From the NCBI GenBank assembly GCA_900318955.1, contig ONMJ01000002.1, forward strand, positions 1 to 64,000: a stretch of DNA of 64,000 nt, written 5' to 3'. The DNA is from an uncultured Bacteroidales bacterium (GTDB taxonomy: Bacteria > Bacteroidota > Bacteroidia > Bacteroidales > UBA932). A program made the translations under genes and the position numbers. Below are positions 33,685 to 42,394 of this stretch, in pieces (the stretch's first letter is position 1; every line of letters starts with the position of its first letter). The notes beneath the pieces are model-generated. The model was given only the letters and a program-made list of their open reading frames with translations. It did no database searches and was not told where the DNA came from.

Positions 33685-35346
33685 ATGAAAAAGATCTATT
33701 TAATAGCGGCTATAGCCGCATTATCCTTTGCAATCAATGCTTCTGCAGAGGACTTTCTTAAAGGGAAATTATTGACGATCAATCTCAAGGAATCCGTCGC
33801 AGAGAGAGGTGACAAGTCGTTTGACTTATCTCTCGGTGGACTCTCAAGGAGCTCTTCCGTCTCGCTCCTCTCTCTTGAAAGGGCGCTTGAAAAGGCGTCG
33901 GAGGATAAGGATATCGCCATGGTATATATCAATACCGACCATTTCTCTTCCGGCACGGCCGCTATGGAGGAGATCAGGGGCATCCTCAGCAAGCTGAAAA
34001 AGCCCGTAGTCGCCTACGGCACCGATTTCGGAAACGGCAGCTACTATCTTGCTTCAGCAGCAGACAAGGTATTCATGAACCCTGAGGGAGAATGCAGCAT
34101 CAACGGTCTTTCCAGCACGCAGTTTTTTGTCAAGGATCTTCTCGATACTCTCGGAGTTGACATTCAGCTGATTCGCCACGGAAAGTTCAAATCAGCAGGC
34201 GAGATGTATATCCGCAATGACATCAGTCCTGAGAACCGCCTTCAGTATGAGGAGCTTCTCGGCTCAATCTGGGGGTCTTTCCTTGAGGAAATCGCCTCAT
34301 CCAGAGGTATTTCCGAGAAAGATCTCCGCAGTTGGATCGATGGCCTTCAGCTAGCCACCGCCGAGGATATGCTGGAAAAGGGTCTTGTCGACGGCCTTAA
34401 GCACCGCGACGAGATGGCAAAATATCTTTGCCACATGTTCGGAGTAAAAGAGGCCTCAGATGTCAGGAAAATATCAATTTCCGAATACGCTTCCGACCTG
34501 GAGAAAGGACCTTCTTCAAAGAAAATAGCTGTACTCTATGCAGACGGAGAGATTGTCCGTAGCGGCAGTGGCATAGCTGGTGAAAAGTTCTCGAAAGAGA
34601 TAGCAAAAGTCAGGGCCGACTCTACCGTAAAGGCAGTTGTATTCAGGGTCAACTCCCCCGGAGGAGAAGTTGTCGCCGCCGAGATGATCCGTCGCGAAAT
34701 CGAGCTTCTGATGAAGGACAAGCCTGTTGTTGCGAGCTATGGTGGATATGCAGCATCGGGCGGATACCTGATTTCTGCCGCCTGCAAAAAAATATTCACA
34801 GACAATTCCACACTTACAGGATCTATCGGAGTCTTCGGAATGGTTCCTTCTCTAGGCCGAGCTATGAGAAAGACATTCCATGTCAACCCTGTAACCATCG
34901 GAACCAATGAACATAGCACCATGGGATCCGGAATGAAACCTCTCAGCAAAGAGGAACAGGCTTGGTATCAGGAGAAGATTGAAGGCATTTACGACAGCTT
35001 CGTCTCCACTGTAGCTGAAGGAAGGTCGATGACCAAGGAAGCAGTCGATTCCCTTGCCCAAGGCCGAGTCTGGTCTGGAAAGGATGCACTTGAAAATGGC
35101 CTTGCAGACGAGCGCGGTACCTTGATGGATGCCGTCCGCTATGCCGCAGACCTTGCAGGACTCAAGAAATACAGGATCGAGACTTACCCTGTCAAGAAGG
35201 AGATGTCAGAGTCTCTAATGGAAATGTTAAGCGGGAAGGAAACCAAAAAAGACGATGACTTAGTTAAATCTTTGGTAAAGAGTTATTTCGCTCCCGGATT
35301 CCACACTATCGCCAGAATGCCTGAAATTAAAATAAACAATAAATGA
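33685..35346 (+). CDS. sppA: Signal peptide peptidase SppA (67 kDa type)
   Basis: 553 residues: N-terminal signal/anchor (MKKIYLIAAIAALSFAINAS), then two ClpP-like domains. The first carries the general-base lysine context RHGKFKSAGEMY (about 170), the second the catalytic serine in YGGYAASGGYLISA (about 355). It degrades cleaved signal peptides in the membrane. The reading frame extends up to 33583, but the signal peptide sets the start at 33685; an imperfect -7 element (CATATTTG, 33670-33677) ends 7 nt before it. The next gene overlaps by ATGA. Confidence 0.9.
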   Translation: MKKIYLIAAIAALSFAINASAEDFLKGKLLTINLKESVAERGDKSFDLSLGGLSRSSSVSLLSLERALEKASEDKDIAMVYINTDHFSSGTAAMEEIRGILSKLKKPVVAYGTDFGNGSYYLASAADKVFMNPEGECSINGLSSTQFFVKDLLDTLGVDIQLIRHGKFKSAGEMYIRNDISPENRLQYEELLGSIWGSFLEEIASSRGISEKDLRSWIDGLQLATAEDMLEKGLVDGLKHRDEMAKYLCHMFGVKEASDVRKISISEYASDLEKGPSSKKIAVLYADGEIVRSGSGIAGEKFSKEIAKVRADSTVKAVVFRVNSPGGEVVAAEMIRREIELLMKDKPVVASYGGYAASGGYLISAACKKIFTDNSTLTGSIGVFGMVPSLGRAMRKTFHVNPVTIGTNEHSTMGSGMKPLSKEEQAWYQEKIEGIYDSFVSTVAEGRSMTKEAVDSLAQGRVWSGKDALENGLADERGTLMDAVRYAADLAGLKKYRIETYPVKKEMSESLMEMLSGKETKKDDDLVKSLVKSYFAPGFHTIARMPEIKINNK

Positions 35347-36101
35347 AAAAGCATCTATTTATCATATCCGCACTGCTTCTTGGAATAGGTATCTCCGCAG
35401 CAGCTCAAACACAAGAAAAAAGAGACCTTTTGGATAAAATAGAGGACCTGGAAATCGGGCCCGGGAAAGTTCTCAGGCACGACGACAAAGACTTCAAGGT
35501 TATCGATTTCTCCCTTATTGACAACTTTGGATATGGTCTTACCAAAGTTGACGCTCCGTCTTTCACTTCAAAATTCGGACGCTCATGGGAGTATTTCCTA
35601 AACGTCATCAATCTCAGTATAAACCCAACGAAATGGCTTTCTTTAAGTGCCGGAGGAGACATTAAGATAGACAATTTCAAACCCGCAAAGGATGAGTGGA
35701 TCACTCTGGACAACGACAATTATCCTCTAGTAGGTAAAATTGTAGAGCCGGAGAAGTATGACCTAAAGCGCAGCAAGTCGAGACTCGTGGTATTCAGCCT
35801 CTCTGTACCCGTGACACTAGGCCTCAATTTCGGAGGATGCAATATACGTGGTGGCGCAGAATTCTTCTGGCCGCTTCAAGGAAAAAGGACTTTCGTCGAG
35901 TCAAAAATGCTGACAGATAAAGGGTGGATTGAAAGTCATCAGTGGAAGGCCAAGACGGAAAAGTTCTCTTGGGACTACATGGCCGCTATCTCTTGGGACG
36001 GACTTGGACTCTATTTCAAGTATTATCCAAAGCCGCTTATCCCATCTTCAGTCAGTTCCACATTCAATTATTGGACTGCCGGTATAGTCATCGGGTTCTA
36101 A
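35343..36101 (+). CDS. Exported beta-strand-rich protein, unknown function
   Basis: 252 residues with a signal peptide (MKKHLFIISALLLGIGISAA, cleavage near AAAQ), followed by a Lys/Asp-rich segment and a series of aromatic amphipathic strands (WEYFLNVINLSINPTKWLSLSAGG, RLVVFSLSVPVTLGLNFGG, SWDYMAAISWDGLGLYFKYYP) ending with WTAGIVIGF, a terminal Phe as in outer-membrane barrels. Family not recognised. It overlaps sppA by 4 nt and precedes a serine hydrolase gene by 10 nt, so the three form an envelope-related operon. Confidence 0.7.
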   Translation: MKKHLFIISALLLGIGISAAAQTQEKRDLLDKIEDLEIGPGKVLRHDDKDFKVIDFSLIDNFGYGLTKVDAPSFTSKFGRSWEYFLNVINLSINPTKWLSLSAGGDIKIDNFKPAKDEWITLDNDNYPLVGKIVEPEKYDLKRSKSRLVVFSLSVPVTLGLNFGGCNIRGGAEFFWPLQGKRTFVESKMLTDKGWIESHQWKAKTEKFSWDYMAAISWDGLGLYFKYYPKPLIPSSVSSTFNYWTAGIVIGF

Positions 36102-36111
36102 AAGAGCATAT

Positions 36112-37260
36112 ATGAGAATCCAAAACAGTTTATTAATGGCAGGCACGGCACTATTGCTATGCCTGCCTTCTTGCAAAAATAATGTCTCGTCCGCTATCGA
36201 CAATGCTTGTAGGGAGTGTTTTCCTGATGGTGAACCGGGAGCTGCTGTACTTGTAATGTCAGGAGACAAAATCATATTTGACAAGGGATACGGCATCGCG
36301 GACATAGACACGAAAGAGCCAGTGACAGGAGAGACAATGTTTAACGTAGCTTCTATTTCCAAACAATTCACCTCCGTTGCCGTGCTTCAATTGGCCTCCC
36401 AGGGGCTGATTTCTCTTGAAGACAGCCTCTCAAAATACTTTCCAGAATACTCGGATCCACTTTGGAAAAAGGTAAGGATCAAGCATTTGCTTTCCCATTC
36501 TTCTGGAATACCGGACGCCCGTGGAGGAATGCCGAGAGAGAGAAAGGTTTTCGCCGACGAGTCTGTCGCCCTGGAATACCTGGACACTCTCACCCGTCTT
36601 CATTTCGCCCCCGGGACAGCGTACGAATATATCAACCCGACATTCGTCCTTCTTGGCCGACTCGTGGAAAGAATTAGCGGAAAGCAGTTTACAGAGTATG
36701 TCAAAGAGCATATTTTTCATCCCGCAGGTATGGACAAGACCTGCTATTTCTCACCAGAAGCGATAATCCCCAACATGGCTCATGGATACGAATATGCTGA
36801 TGTAGAGGAGATGCCGGAAGAAAGGACTGCCGGAGTCTCCGAGGGACATAAGGATTGGTATGAATACGACTACGGCGAAGAAACCTTCTTCGCCACAAGG
36901 CCTGACGGCGGCATCTACTCCTCAACCCATGAATTCGTTCTATGGGAAAAGGCCCTCAGAGCATCCCTTCAAGGGAAAGAAGGGTCAATACTGCCTTCCG
37001 GATATCTCCAGGATGCAATGTCCCCCCACATCAAAGTCTCCGACAGCAGGTGGAGCGGTTATCAGAATCGCCCTGATACTTGGTACGGATACGGCTGGTT
37101 CATTGAAGGGAAAGGGCTGATCTACCACACCGGAGATAATGGAGGCTTCAAGGCGCTAGTCGCAAGAGAGCCGTCAAAAGATATAATGATTGCGATTTTC
37201 TCCTGCCGGGCAGACTGGGACAGATATGATCTTTGGAAAAAGATAGCATCTGCCTTATAA
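36112..37260 (+). CDS. Serine hydrolase of the beta-lactamase/class C family (lipoprotein)
   Basis: 382 residues: signal with lipobox CLPSC (Cys21), then a penicillin-binding/beta-lactamase class C fold with SxxK as NVASISKQFT (Ser about 82), YxN as YEYINPTF (about 166) and HTG as IYHTGDNGGF (about 345). Family members are peptidases, esterases or D-aminopeptidases; resistance to antibiotics should not be assumed from this fold. Last gene of the sppA operon. Confidence 0.88.
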   Translation: MRIQNSLLMAGTALLLCLPSCKNNVSSAIDNACRECFPDGEPGAAVLVMSGDKIIFDKGYGIADIDTKEPVTGETMFNVASISKQFTSVAVLQLASQGLISLEDSLSKYFPEYSDPLWKKVRIKHLLSHSSGIPDARGGMPRERKVFADESVALEYLDTLTRLHFAPGTAYEYINPTFVLLGRLVERISGKQFTEYVKEHIFHPAGMDKTCYFSPEAIIPNMAHGYEYADVEEMPEERTAGVSEGHKDWYEYDYGEETFFATRPDGGIYSSTHEFVLWEKALRASLQGKEGSILPSGYLQDAMSPHIKVSDSRWSGYQNRPDTWYGYGWFIEGKGLIYHTGDNGGFKALVAREPSKDIMIAIFSCRADWDRYDLWKKIASAL

Positions 37261-37280
37261 GAGAATCCCAATCTATTTTG

Positions 37281-37288
37281 TATATTTG
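37281..37288 (+). promoter_or_regulatory. Promoter element for the Na/Pi symporter gene
   Basis: TATATTTG, 21 nt before the start at 37310. Confidence 0.6.
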
Positions 37289-37309
37289 CATATTCTCAAA
37301 CAATATTAG

Positions 37310-39004
37310 ATGCTTACCGTACTAAAACTTCTCGGCGCAGTAGCTTTGCTCATATTCGGAATGAAGACTATGAGCGACGCTCTCCAGAAAATGGCTGGTC
37401 CCCAGCTAAGGCATGTCCTCGGTACCATGACGACCAACCGCTTTACCGGAGTTCTCACAGGTATATTTGTCACCGTTGCCGTCCAGTCTTCGACAGCCAC
37501 TACGGTGATGACCGTATCCTTTGTAAATGCGGGTCTTCTGACGCTTGCGCAAGCCATCTCCGTCATCATGGGAGCCAACATCGGCACGACGCTTACCGCG
37601 TGGATCATGTCCGCAGGCTTCTCTTTCAATATTACAAACTTCGTCTGGCCGGTATTTCTGATTGGCATCATTCTGATCAATATCAAGAAGCGCCGTTACC
37701 TAGGAGACTTCCTCTTCGGACTTGCCTTCCTGCTCTTCGCGCTTGGCACCCTCAATCTGACAGGAAGGGAGATGAATCTCGCCGGCAATCCCGCCGTAGT
37801 CAGTTTCTTCTCATCCTTCCCTACCGACAGTTATCTTTCCGTTCTTGCCTTCCTTCTGATTGGCTCCGTGCTGACTTTCTGCGTCCAGTCGTCCGCCGCA
37901 CTGATGGCAATCACTATGGTTCTCTGTTCAACAGGGGTTCTTCCAATCTACCTCGGTCTTGCACTTGTCCTCGGCGAGAATATCGGTACGACCATTACCG
38001 CCAACCTTATTGCTATGTCGGCCAATGTCCAGGCTCGAAGGACTGCCCTATCCCACCTCGTTTTCAATGTTTTCGGTGTCATCTGGGTACTTGCTTTCTT
38101 CTATCCATTCGTAAGACTCGTATGCTCTATAGTAGGAGTTGACCCGGACGCCACTTCTCAGGATCCGACGAGGCTCACCTTCGTACTGGCGACTTTCCAT
38201 ACCCTGTTCAATGTTACTAACACATTGATTCTCATTTGGTTCATTCCTCTTATCGAGAAATTTGTCTCTAAAGTCATCAAGCCGAGGCCTCAGGAGGATG
38301 ACGAAGTATTCCGCCTTCGTTATATCCAGAGCGGCATTATCAAGACTCCTGAAATCTCAGTTCTCCAGGCCCAGAAGGAGATTGGACTTTTCGGTGACAG
38401 GATAGTGAAGATGTATAAGATGGTCGAGTCCATGCTCGCGGATGAAAACAAGGACTCCTTCGAAAAGAAGATGGAAAGGGTGGAGAAGTACGAGCAAATC
38501 ACCGACAACATGGAGGCGGAGATAGGAAAATATCTCTCAGAAGTCAGTAAGGCCCATCTTTCTGATGACACAAAGGGAAAGATCCGCGATATGCTCCGCG
38601 AGGTGAATGAGCTCGAGAGTATCGGCGACAGCTGCCTCGCAATAGGCCGCGTTCTCAAGCGCAAAGCCGGCACTGTCCATATCGACGACGACCTTTATTC
38701 AGAGCTTGAAGCTCTCTTCGCCAAGGCCGGTGCATATATCGACGCGATGCGGCTGAAACTGGACGACAGGGATGCCGAAATCGACATCAACCTCAAGAAG
38801 GAAATCAAAGCCGCCTGCCTGTCACTTCTGGATTCTGTCTCTGCAAAGGTGGATGCCAATATCCTTCCTTTCACTACCGGTACTATCTTGAATGACCTCG
38901 CCGAAGAAGTCCACACCCTTTCCGGATATGTCGAGAATGTAATTGAAGCCCGTTTGGGTATAGGCAGAATCACCGGCAACAGGACTCTCAAGAACACAAT
39001 TTAA
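37310..39004 (+). CDS. Na+/phosphate symporter family protein with PhoU domain
   Basis: 564 residues: two inverted sets of membrane helices, each with the QSS signature (VQSSTATTVMTV about 63 and CVQSSAALMAIT about 200) and GANIGTTLT / GENIGTTIT, then a cytosolic PhoU-like helical domain (about 350-545). Imports phosphate with sodium; the PhoU part probably regulates transport. Followed 7 nt downstream by a LOG-type gene, with no obvious functional link. Confidence 0.9.
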   Translation: MLTVLKLLGAVALLIFGMKTMSDALQKMAGPQLRHVLGTMTTNRFTGVLTGIFVTVAVQSSTATTVMTVSFVNAGLLTLAQAISVIMGANIGTTLTAWIMSAGFSFNITNFVWPVFLIGIILINIKKRRYLGDFLFGLAFLLFALGTLNLTGREMNLAGNPAVVSFFSSFPTDSYLSVLAFLLIGSVLTFCVQSSAALMAITMVLCSTGVLPIYLGLALVLGENIGTTITANLIAMSANVQARRTALSHLVFNVFGVIWVLAFFYPFVRLVCSIVGVDPDATSQDPTRLTFVLATFHTLFNVTNTLILIWFIPLIEKFVSKVIKPRPQEDDEVFRLRYIQSGIIKTPEISVLQAQKEIGLFGDRIVKMYKMVESMLADENKDSFEKKMERVEKYEQITDNMEAEIGKYLSEVSKAHLSDDTKGKIRDMLREVNELESIGDSCLAIGRVLKRKAGTVHIDDDLYSELEALFAKAGAYIDAMRLKLDDRDAEIDINLKKEIKAACLSLLDSVSAKVDANILPFTTGTILNDLAEEVHTLSGYVENVIEARLGIGRITGNRTLKNTI

Positions 39005-39011
39005 TCCTCCT

Positions 39012-40175
39012 ATGAAAGCCCAGCCATACCAAGAGGTTTCCGAAATCTCCCACCTTCCGGCACCGGACAGCACCGGGTTCATTACCCACTATGTTTTCCA
39101 GTATATAGACTTCAACAAGGTGCCGCAGTATGTAGCAGCAGGACACCGTTTCTCGGACTGCTGCTTCCTGGGATGTGAAATTCCTTCCGAGATGGAAGAC
39201 CAAATCGGGAGGACTTGTCTTCTGTTCCCGAGAATGGGGCGTACCTACAATGTATTCCGGAGCCGGTTGTACTCAGGAGAGGATCTATATGAGGGATATG
39301 ACCCCGAGAACGAAGACAGTTTCGCCACCTGTTTCGACTCAAGGGTCTTTACCGACTACAAAGAGAAAGGAAAGGATTGTACAGATATCCGCGAGACTCT
39401 TGGGAGGACTCTTCACGACAGGGCTATGAGTGATGCGATGAATGCCTTCCTGAGCAGATTCGACCCAAAACAGGTTGTCGCCATTATGGGAGGGCACTCC
39501 CAGCGACGCACAGACGCTTCATATAAAAGGGTTGCACTCATCAGTAAGAGTCTCACCGAAAAGGGGAAGCTGATGGCCTCCGGCGGAGGTCCCGGAGCCA
39601 TGGAGGCCACTCATTTCGGCGCTTGGATGGCAGGAAGGACCCTGGAAGAGTTCGAAGAGGCTCTTGAGATTCTTTCCGTCGCCCCTACTTTCAGCGACGA
39701 AGGATGGCTTAGATCAGCTTTCGAAGTCAGGAAGAAGTTCCCTCAGAGCAAGTACTGCAGTCTTGGCATTCCGACATGGTTCTATGGTCACGAACCTGCC
39801 AGTCCATTTGCAACCCACATCGCTAAATACTTCTATAACAGCGTTAGGGAAGATACCCTTCTGTCCATCGCAAAGGGCGGAATAATATACTCCCCCGGAT
39901 CGGCAGGCACTATTCAGGAGATATTCCAAGATGCCGCCCAGAACCACTATGCGACATTCGGAGACCCAAGTCCGATGGTCTTCCTCGGAGTTGACTTCTT
40001 CACCCGCGAAGTGCCCATCTACACTCTCATGGAAGATCTTCTGCAAAGAGGAAAATACAAAGGCCTGATGCTTTCTGTAACCGACGATATGCAGGAAGCG
40101 ATTGACACCATTATGGCTTTCCCCACTCCCTCTCAATATCATACATCTTCTGTATCTGAGAAGGGCGAAGAATAG
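39012..40175 (+). CDS. LOG/PpnN-like Rossmann-fold nucleotide-binding protein
   Basis: 387 residues. The C-terminal two thirds carry the LOG family features: AIMGGHSQRRTD, ASGGGPGAMEATHFGAWMAG and the nucleotide-binding PGSAGTIQEIFQDA (a variant of PGGxGTxxE). The N-terminal ~130 residues are specific and unrecognised. Related proteins hydrolyse purine or cytokinin 5'-monophosphates to base plus ribose 5-phosphate. The gene ends inside the convergent small ORF at 40111-40401 (65 bp overlap). Confidence 0.82.
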   Translation: MKAQPYQEVSEISHLPAPDSTGFITHYVFQYIDFNKVPQYVAAGHRFSDCCFLGCEIPSEMEDQIGRTCLLFPRMGRTYNVFRSRLYSGEDLYEGYDPENEDSFATCFDSRVFTDYKEKGKDCTDIRETLGRTLHDRAMSDAMNAFLSRFDPKQVVAIMGGHSQRRTDASYKRVALISKSLTEKGKLMASGGGPGAMEATHFGAWMAGRTLEEFEEALEILSVAPTFSDEGWLRSAFEVRKKFPQSKYCSLGIPTWFYGHEPASPFATHIAKYFYNSVREDTLLSIAKGGIIYSPGSAGTIQEIFQDAAQNHYATFGDPSPMVFLGVDFFTREVPIYTLMEDLLQRGKYKGLMLSVTDDMQEAIDTIMAFPTPSQYHTSSVSEKGEE

Positions 40176-40446
40176 TCCTGAACTGCTCATAATAGTTCTT
40201 ACGTATCTCCAGAATCTTTTCGCTCTTGACGAAGTCGCAGCAAATCTTTGCTTCTATAGCCTGCTCGCTGTCCCCAGTCACCGAGGGCTTGATAGTCCTC
40301 ACACTGCTCATATCTTTCTTATATGATTGATAGATGGAGATGAAAGCATCCTTATGGGCTTTATCTACGTCAATCTTCGCACAGATTCTTTCTGCCGCCA
40401 TATGGATTCTTTTCTGAGCATCGGTGCTCTGGGCATAGGCGGGGGA
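40111..40446 (-). pseudogene. 5'-truncated small exported protein gene (Spy/CpxP-like helical protein)
   Basis: The open part from ATG 40401 gives 96 residues of helices ending YYEQFRTILRPSQIQKMYDIERE, the pattern of Spy/CpxP-like periplasmic proteins of Bacteroidota. In-frame upstream codons read as the end of a signal peptide (PAPLLSPAYAQS, about 40455-40420), but a TAA stop comes just before it and no ATG, GTG or TTG lies between. Thus the signal start seems lost, next to the tRNA-Cys terminator hairpin and two runs of C where a frameshift could hide. A shorter cytosolic product from 40401 is possible. Overlaps the LOG gene by 65 bp. The family call is tentative. Confidence 0.5.
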
Positions 40447-40488
40447 CAGGAGGGGGGCAGGGAAACAGATTTATAAGCAATCGCCCCT

Positions 40489-40514
40489 ACAGACATCTGT
40501 AAGGGCGATTTTGA
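40489..40514. terminator. Strong hairpin after tRNA-Cys
   Basis: AATCGCCC-n-TACAGA / TCTGTA-n-GGGCGATT form a near-perfect stem of 14 bp with a 2 nt loop directly beyond the 3' end of tRNA-Cys. The T run is weak on the minus strand and present (TTTT) on the plus strand, so it may work in both directions or protect the tRNA precursor end. Confidence 0.6.
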
Positions 40515-40584
40515 GGTGCATAGCGGAATCGAACCGCTGTCCCAGGTTTTGCAGACCTGTGCCTAACCACTCGGCCAACGCACC
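40514..40584 (-). tRNA. tRNA-Cys (anticodon GCA)
   Basis: 71 nt cloverleaf on the minus strand: acceptor GGTGCGT / ATGCACC with discriminator T, D loop GCCGAGTGGTTAGGC, anticodon stem-loop GGTCTGCAAAACC with GCA, and T arm AGCGGTTCGATTCCGCT. The U discriminator is the usual identity base for tRNA-Cys. No CCA is encoded. A TATATTTG (40596-40603, minus strand) is 11 nt upstream. Confidence 0.96.
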
Positions 40585-40595
40585 ATAAGGGATTA

Positions 40596-40603
40596 CAAAT
40601 ATA
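40596..40603 (-). promoter_or_regulatory. Promoter element for tRNA-Cys
   Basis: TATATTTG on the minus strand, 11 nt ahead of the mature 5' end. Confidence 0.6.
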
Positions 40604-40629
40604 CAATCTTTTTTGTGAATCTCCAAAAT

Positions 40630-41823
40630 TTACTCGACATAAAGGAGCAAACCTTTCAGGTACTCTCCTTCTGGATGGTATATATTCACGGCATGGTCTG
40701 CCGGTTGATTCATCCTGTCCAGAATACGCACACTGCGTCCTGTCTGGGCGGCAGCCGAGAAGACAGCAAGGGCGAAAGCCTCTTTATCTACAACCTGGGA
40801 GCAGCTGAAAGTAAAAACAAGTCCCCCCGGGGCAACCTTTGAGATCGCTGAAGCATTGAGCCTCTGATATGCCCTGAGGGCATTATTTAGAGCTCCGCGA
40901 TGCTTTGCAAATGCCGGCGGATCAACAATGATGAGATCATATTTCCCGTCGGGAACATTCCGAAGAAAATCAATGGCGTCTTCGCAATATGAAGTATGCA
41001 TCGAGGGATCGAAACCATTTAAGGCGACATTCCTGTCCACCATGTCCATCGCTTTCCTGGAACTGTCTACCGAATCGACATGGACCGCACCGCCCGAAAG
41101 GGCGTAGATGGAGAAACCTCCGGTATAGCAGAAAAGGTTGAGCACATTACGGGAGGAGGCATATTTTCTTACCGCCGCCCGATTCTCCCTCTGGTCGAGG
41201 AAGAAACCGGTTTTCTGGCCTTCCGTCCAGTTGACAAGGAATTTGCACCCATTCTCAAGCACTGTCATCTCGTCGGAAGAAAACCCTTCAGCCTTATAGA
41301 GATAGCCGTCCACAAGGTCGAGGCCTGCTTTGAATGGAGCCGTCCCCGAACTCTTGTCATAGACAGCCTTGAGGCGGTCGCCATAGACCTTTCTGAGAGC
41401 CTCTGCAATCTGCTTTTTAGCCCGGAACATACCGACAGAGTGGGCCTGCATGACACAGACTCCGTCATAATAGTCTATGATAAGACCCGGAAGATTGTCC
41501 CCTTCCCCATGTACAAGGCGATAGCAGGTGGTCGATTCACTGCCGTCAAGACATACCGCCTTTCTCTCTTCGAGAGCCCTGGAGATCATCTTCTCATAGA
41601 AATCGTCCTTCAGCACATCCCCATCGAAACTAAGGACTCTGACAGCTATGGAGCCTATCTGATAATGTCCATATGCCAGGAAAGACCCGTCGGAGGCGAA
41701 TACTCCGACAATATCGCCTTCTGAGGGATGACCGGAAATCTCTGCTATCGCCCCGGAGAATACCCAAGGGTGGAAACGGCGAAGGGACTCTTCCCTACCG
41801 CGCTTTAGGATTATCTTGTCCAT
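40630..41823 (-). CDS. rlmI: 23S rRNA m5C methyltransferase RlmI-type
   Basis: 397 residues: N-terminal PUA domain (ILKRGREESLRRFHPWVFSGAI), central domain, and Rossmann SAM-binding domain with VLNLFCYTGGFSIYA (motif I, about 225), IVDPPAFAKH (motif IV, about 300) and FTFSCSQ (Cys, about 345). Fits the RlmI family that methylates cytosine in 23S rRNA. Its start lies 29 bp inside the preceding exonuclease gene, so the two are coupled. Confidence 0.9.
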   Translation of the reverse strand: MDKIILKRGREESLRRFHPWVFSGAIAEISGHPSEGDIVGVFASDGSFLAYGHYQIGSIAVRVLSFDGDVLKDDFYEKMISRALEERKAVCLDGSESTTCYRLVHGEGDNLPGLIIDYYDGVCVMQAHSVGMFRAKKQIAEALRKVYGDRLKAVYDKSSGTAPFKAGLDLVDGYLYKAEGFSSDEMTVLENGCKFLVNWTEGQKTGFFLDQRENRAAVRKYASSRNVLNLFCYTGGFSIYALSGGAVHVDSVDSSRKAMDMVDRNVALNGFDPSMHTSYCEDAIDFLRNVPDGKYDLIIVDPPAFAKHRGALNNALRAYQRLNASAISKVAPGGLVFTFSCSQVVDKEAFALAVFSAAAQTGRSVRILDRMNQPADHAVNIYHPEGEYLKGLLLYVE

Positions 41824-42394
41824 TTGTCAATTTTTTATACATCTCAAGACACACCCAGGCATCAGTCGCAGCATACCTCTGCTGAGCATCAGACAGAGTC
41901 TCGGCCTCCCAATTAGACAACTGCTGGGTCTTTGAAATCTTGATTCCTAGAATGATTGCAGACATCTTCTTGACCGACTTATCCTCTATTCCATAGTTGC
42001 CGACCTCCTTCTGGAGATCCACGAAAGAGCCGGCAACAAAACCATGTACATGCTGGAGACCACGGATATCATCATTTATTGCAGCCCCAACCTTCGTTAT
42101 CTCGGGATTTGCAAGTAGGGCACATAAGCGGTGCGGCATCCCGATTTTATTGAGCCTGAAAAGAAATGCCTTGGTAGGACCGGAAAGCTGAAGAAGGGAA
42201 ACATCGTATCGAGGAGAATCTGCGGAGAATGTAGGCCGAGTCTCCGTATCGAATCCGAGAACTTTTTGTTTCTTAAGATACTTTATAGCCTCTCCGAACT
42301 CGAATCCGAGAGAATCGATGACCGTTATCTCTCCGGGAAAAGAAGTCAGCGGAAGGGCCGCTATTTCTTCGTTGCTAATTGTGCTCTGAAACAT
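41795..42394 (-). CDS. 3'-5' exonuclease (RNase D-like DEDDy)
   Basis: 199-residue single-domain exonuclease with the three Exo motifs: GFDTETRPTF (DxE, about 48), GAAINDDIRGL (Asp, about 103) and YAATDAWVCLEMY (YxxxD, about 175). No HRDC domain, as in the short Bacteroidota form. Natural substrate (RNA or DNA ends) cannot be told. Overlaps the lipoprotein gene upstream by 20 bp and rlmI downstream by 29 bp, forming one operon. Confidence 0.88.
   Translation of the reverse strand: MFQSTISNEEIAALPLTSFPGEITVIDSLGFEFGEAIKYLKKQKVLGFDTETRPTFSADSPRYDVSLLQLSGPTKAFLFRLNKIGMPHRLCALLANPEITKVGAAINDDIRGLQHVHGFVAGSFVDLQKEVGNYGIEDKSVKKMSAIILGIKISKTQQLSNWEAETLSDAQQRYAATDAWVCLEMYKKLTNGQDNPKAR

Noticed and set aside
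36112..37260. Beta-lactamase conferring antibiotic resistance
   Set aside because: Has the class C fold (SxxK, YxN, HTG) but the low-specificity serine hydrolase family shares these; there is no feature that favours resistance.
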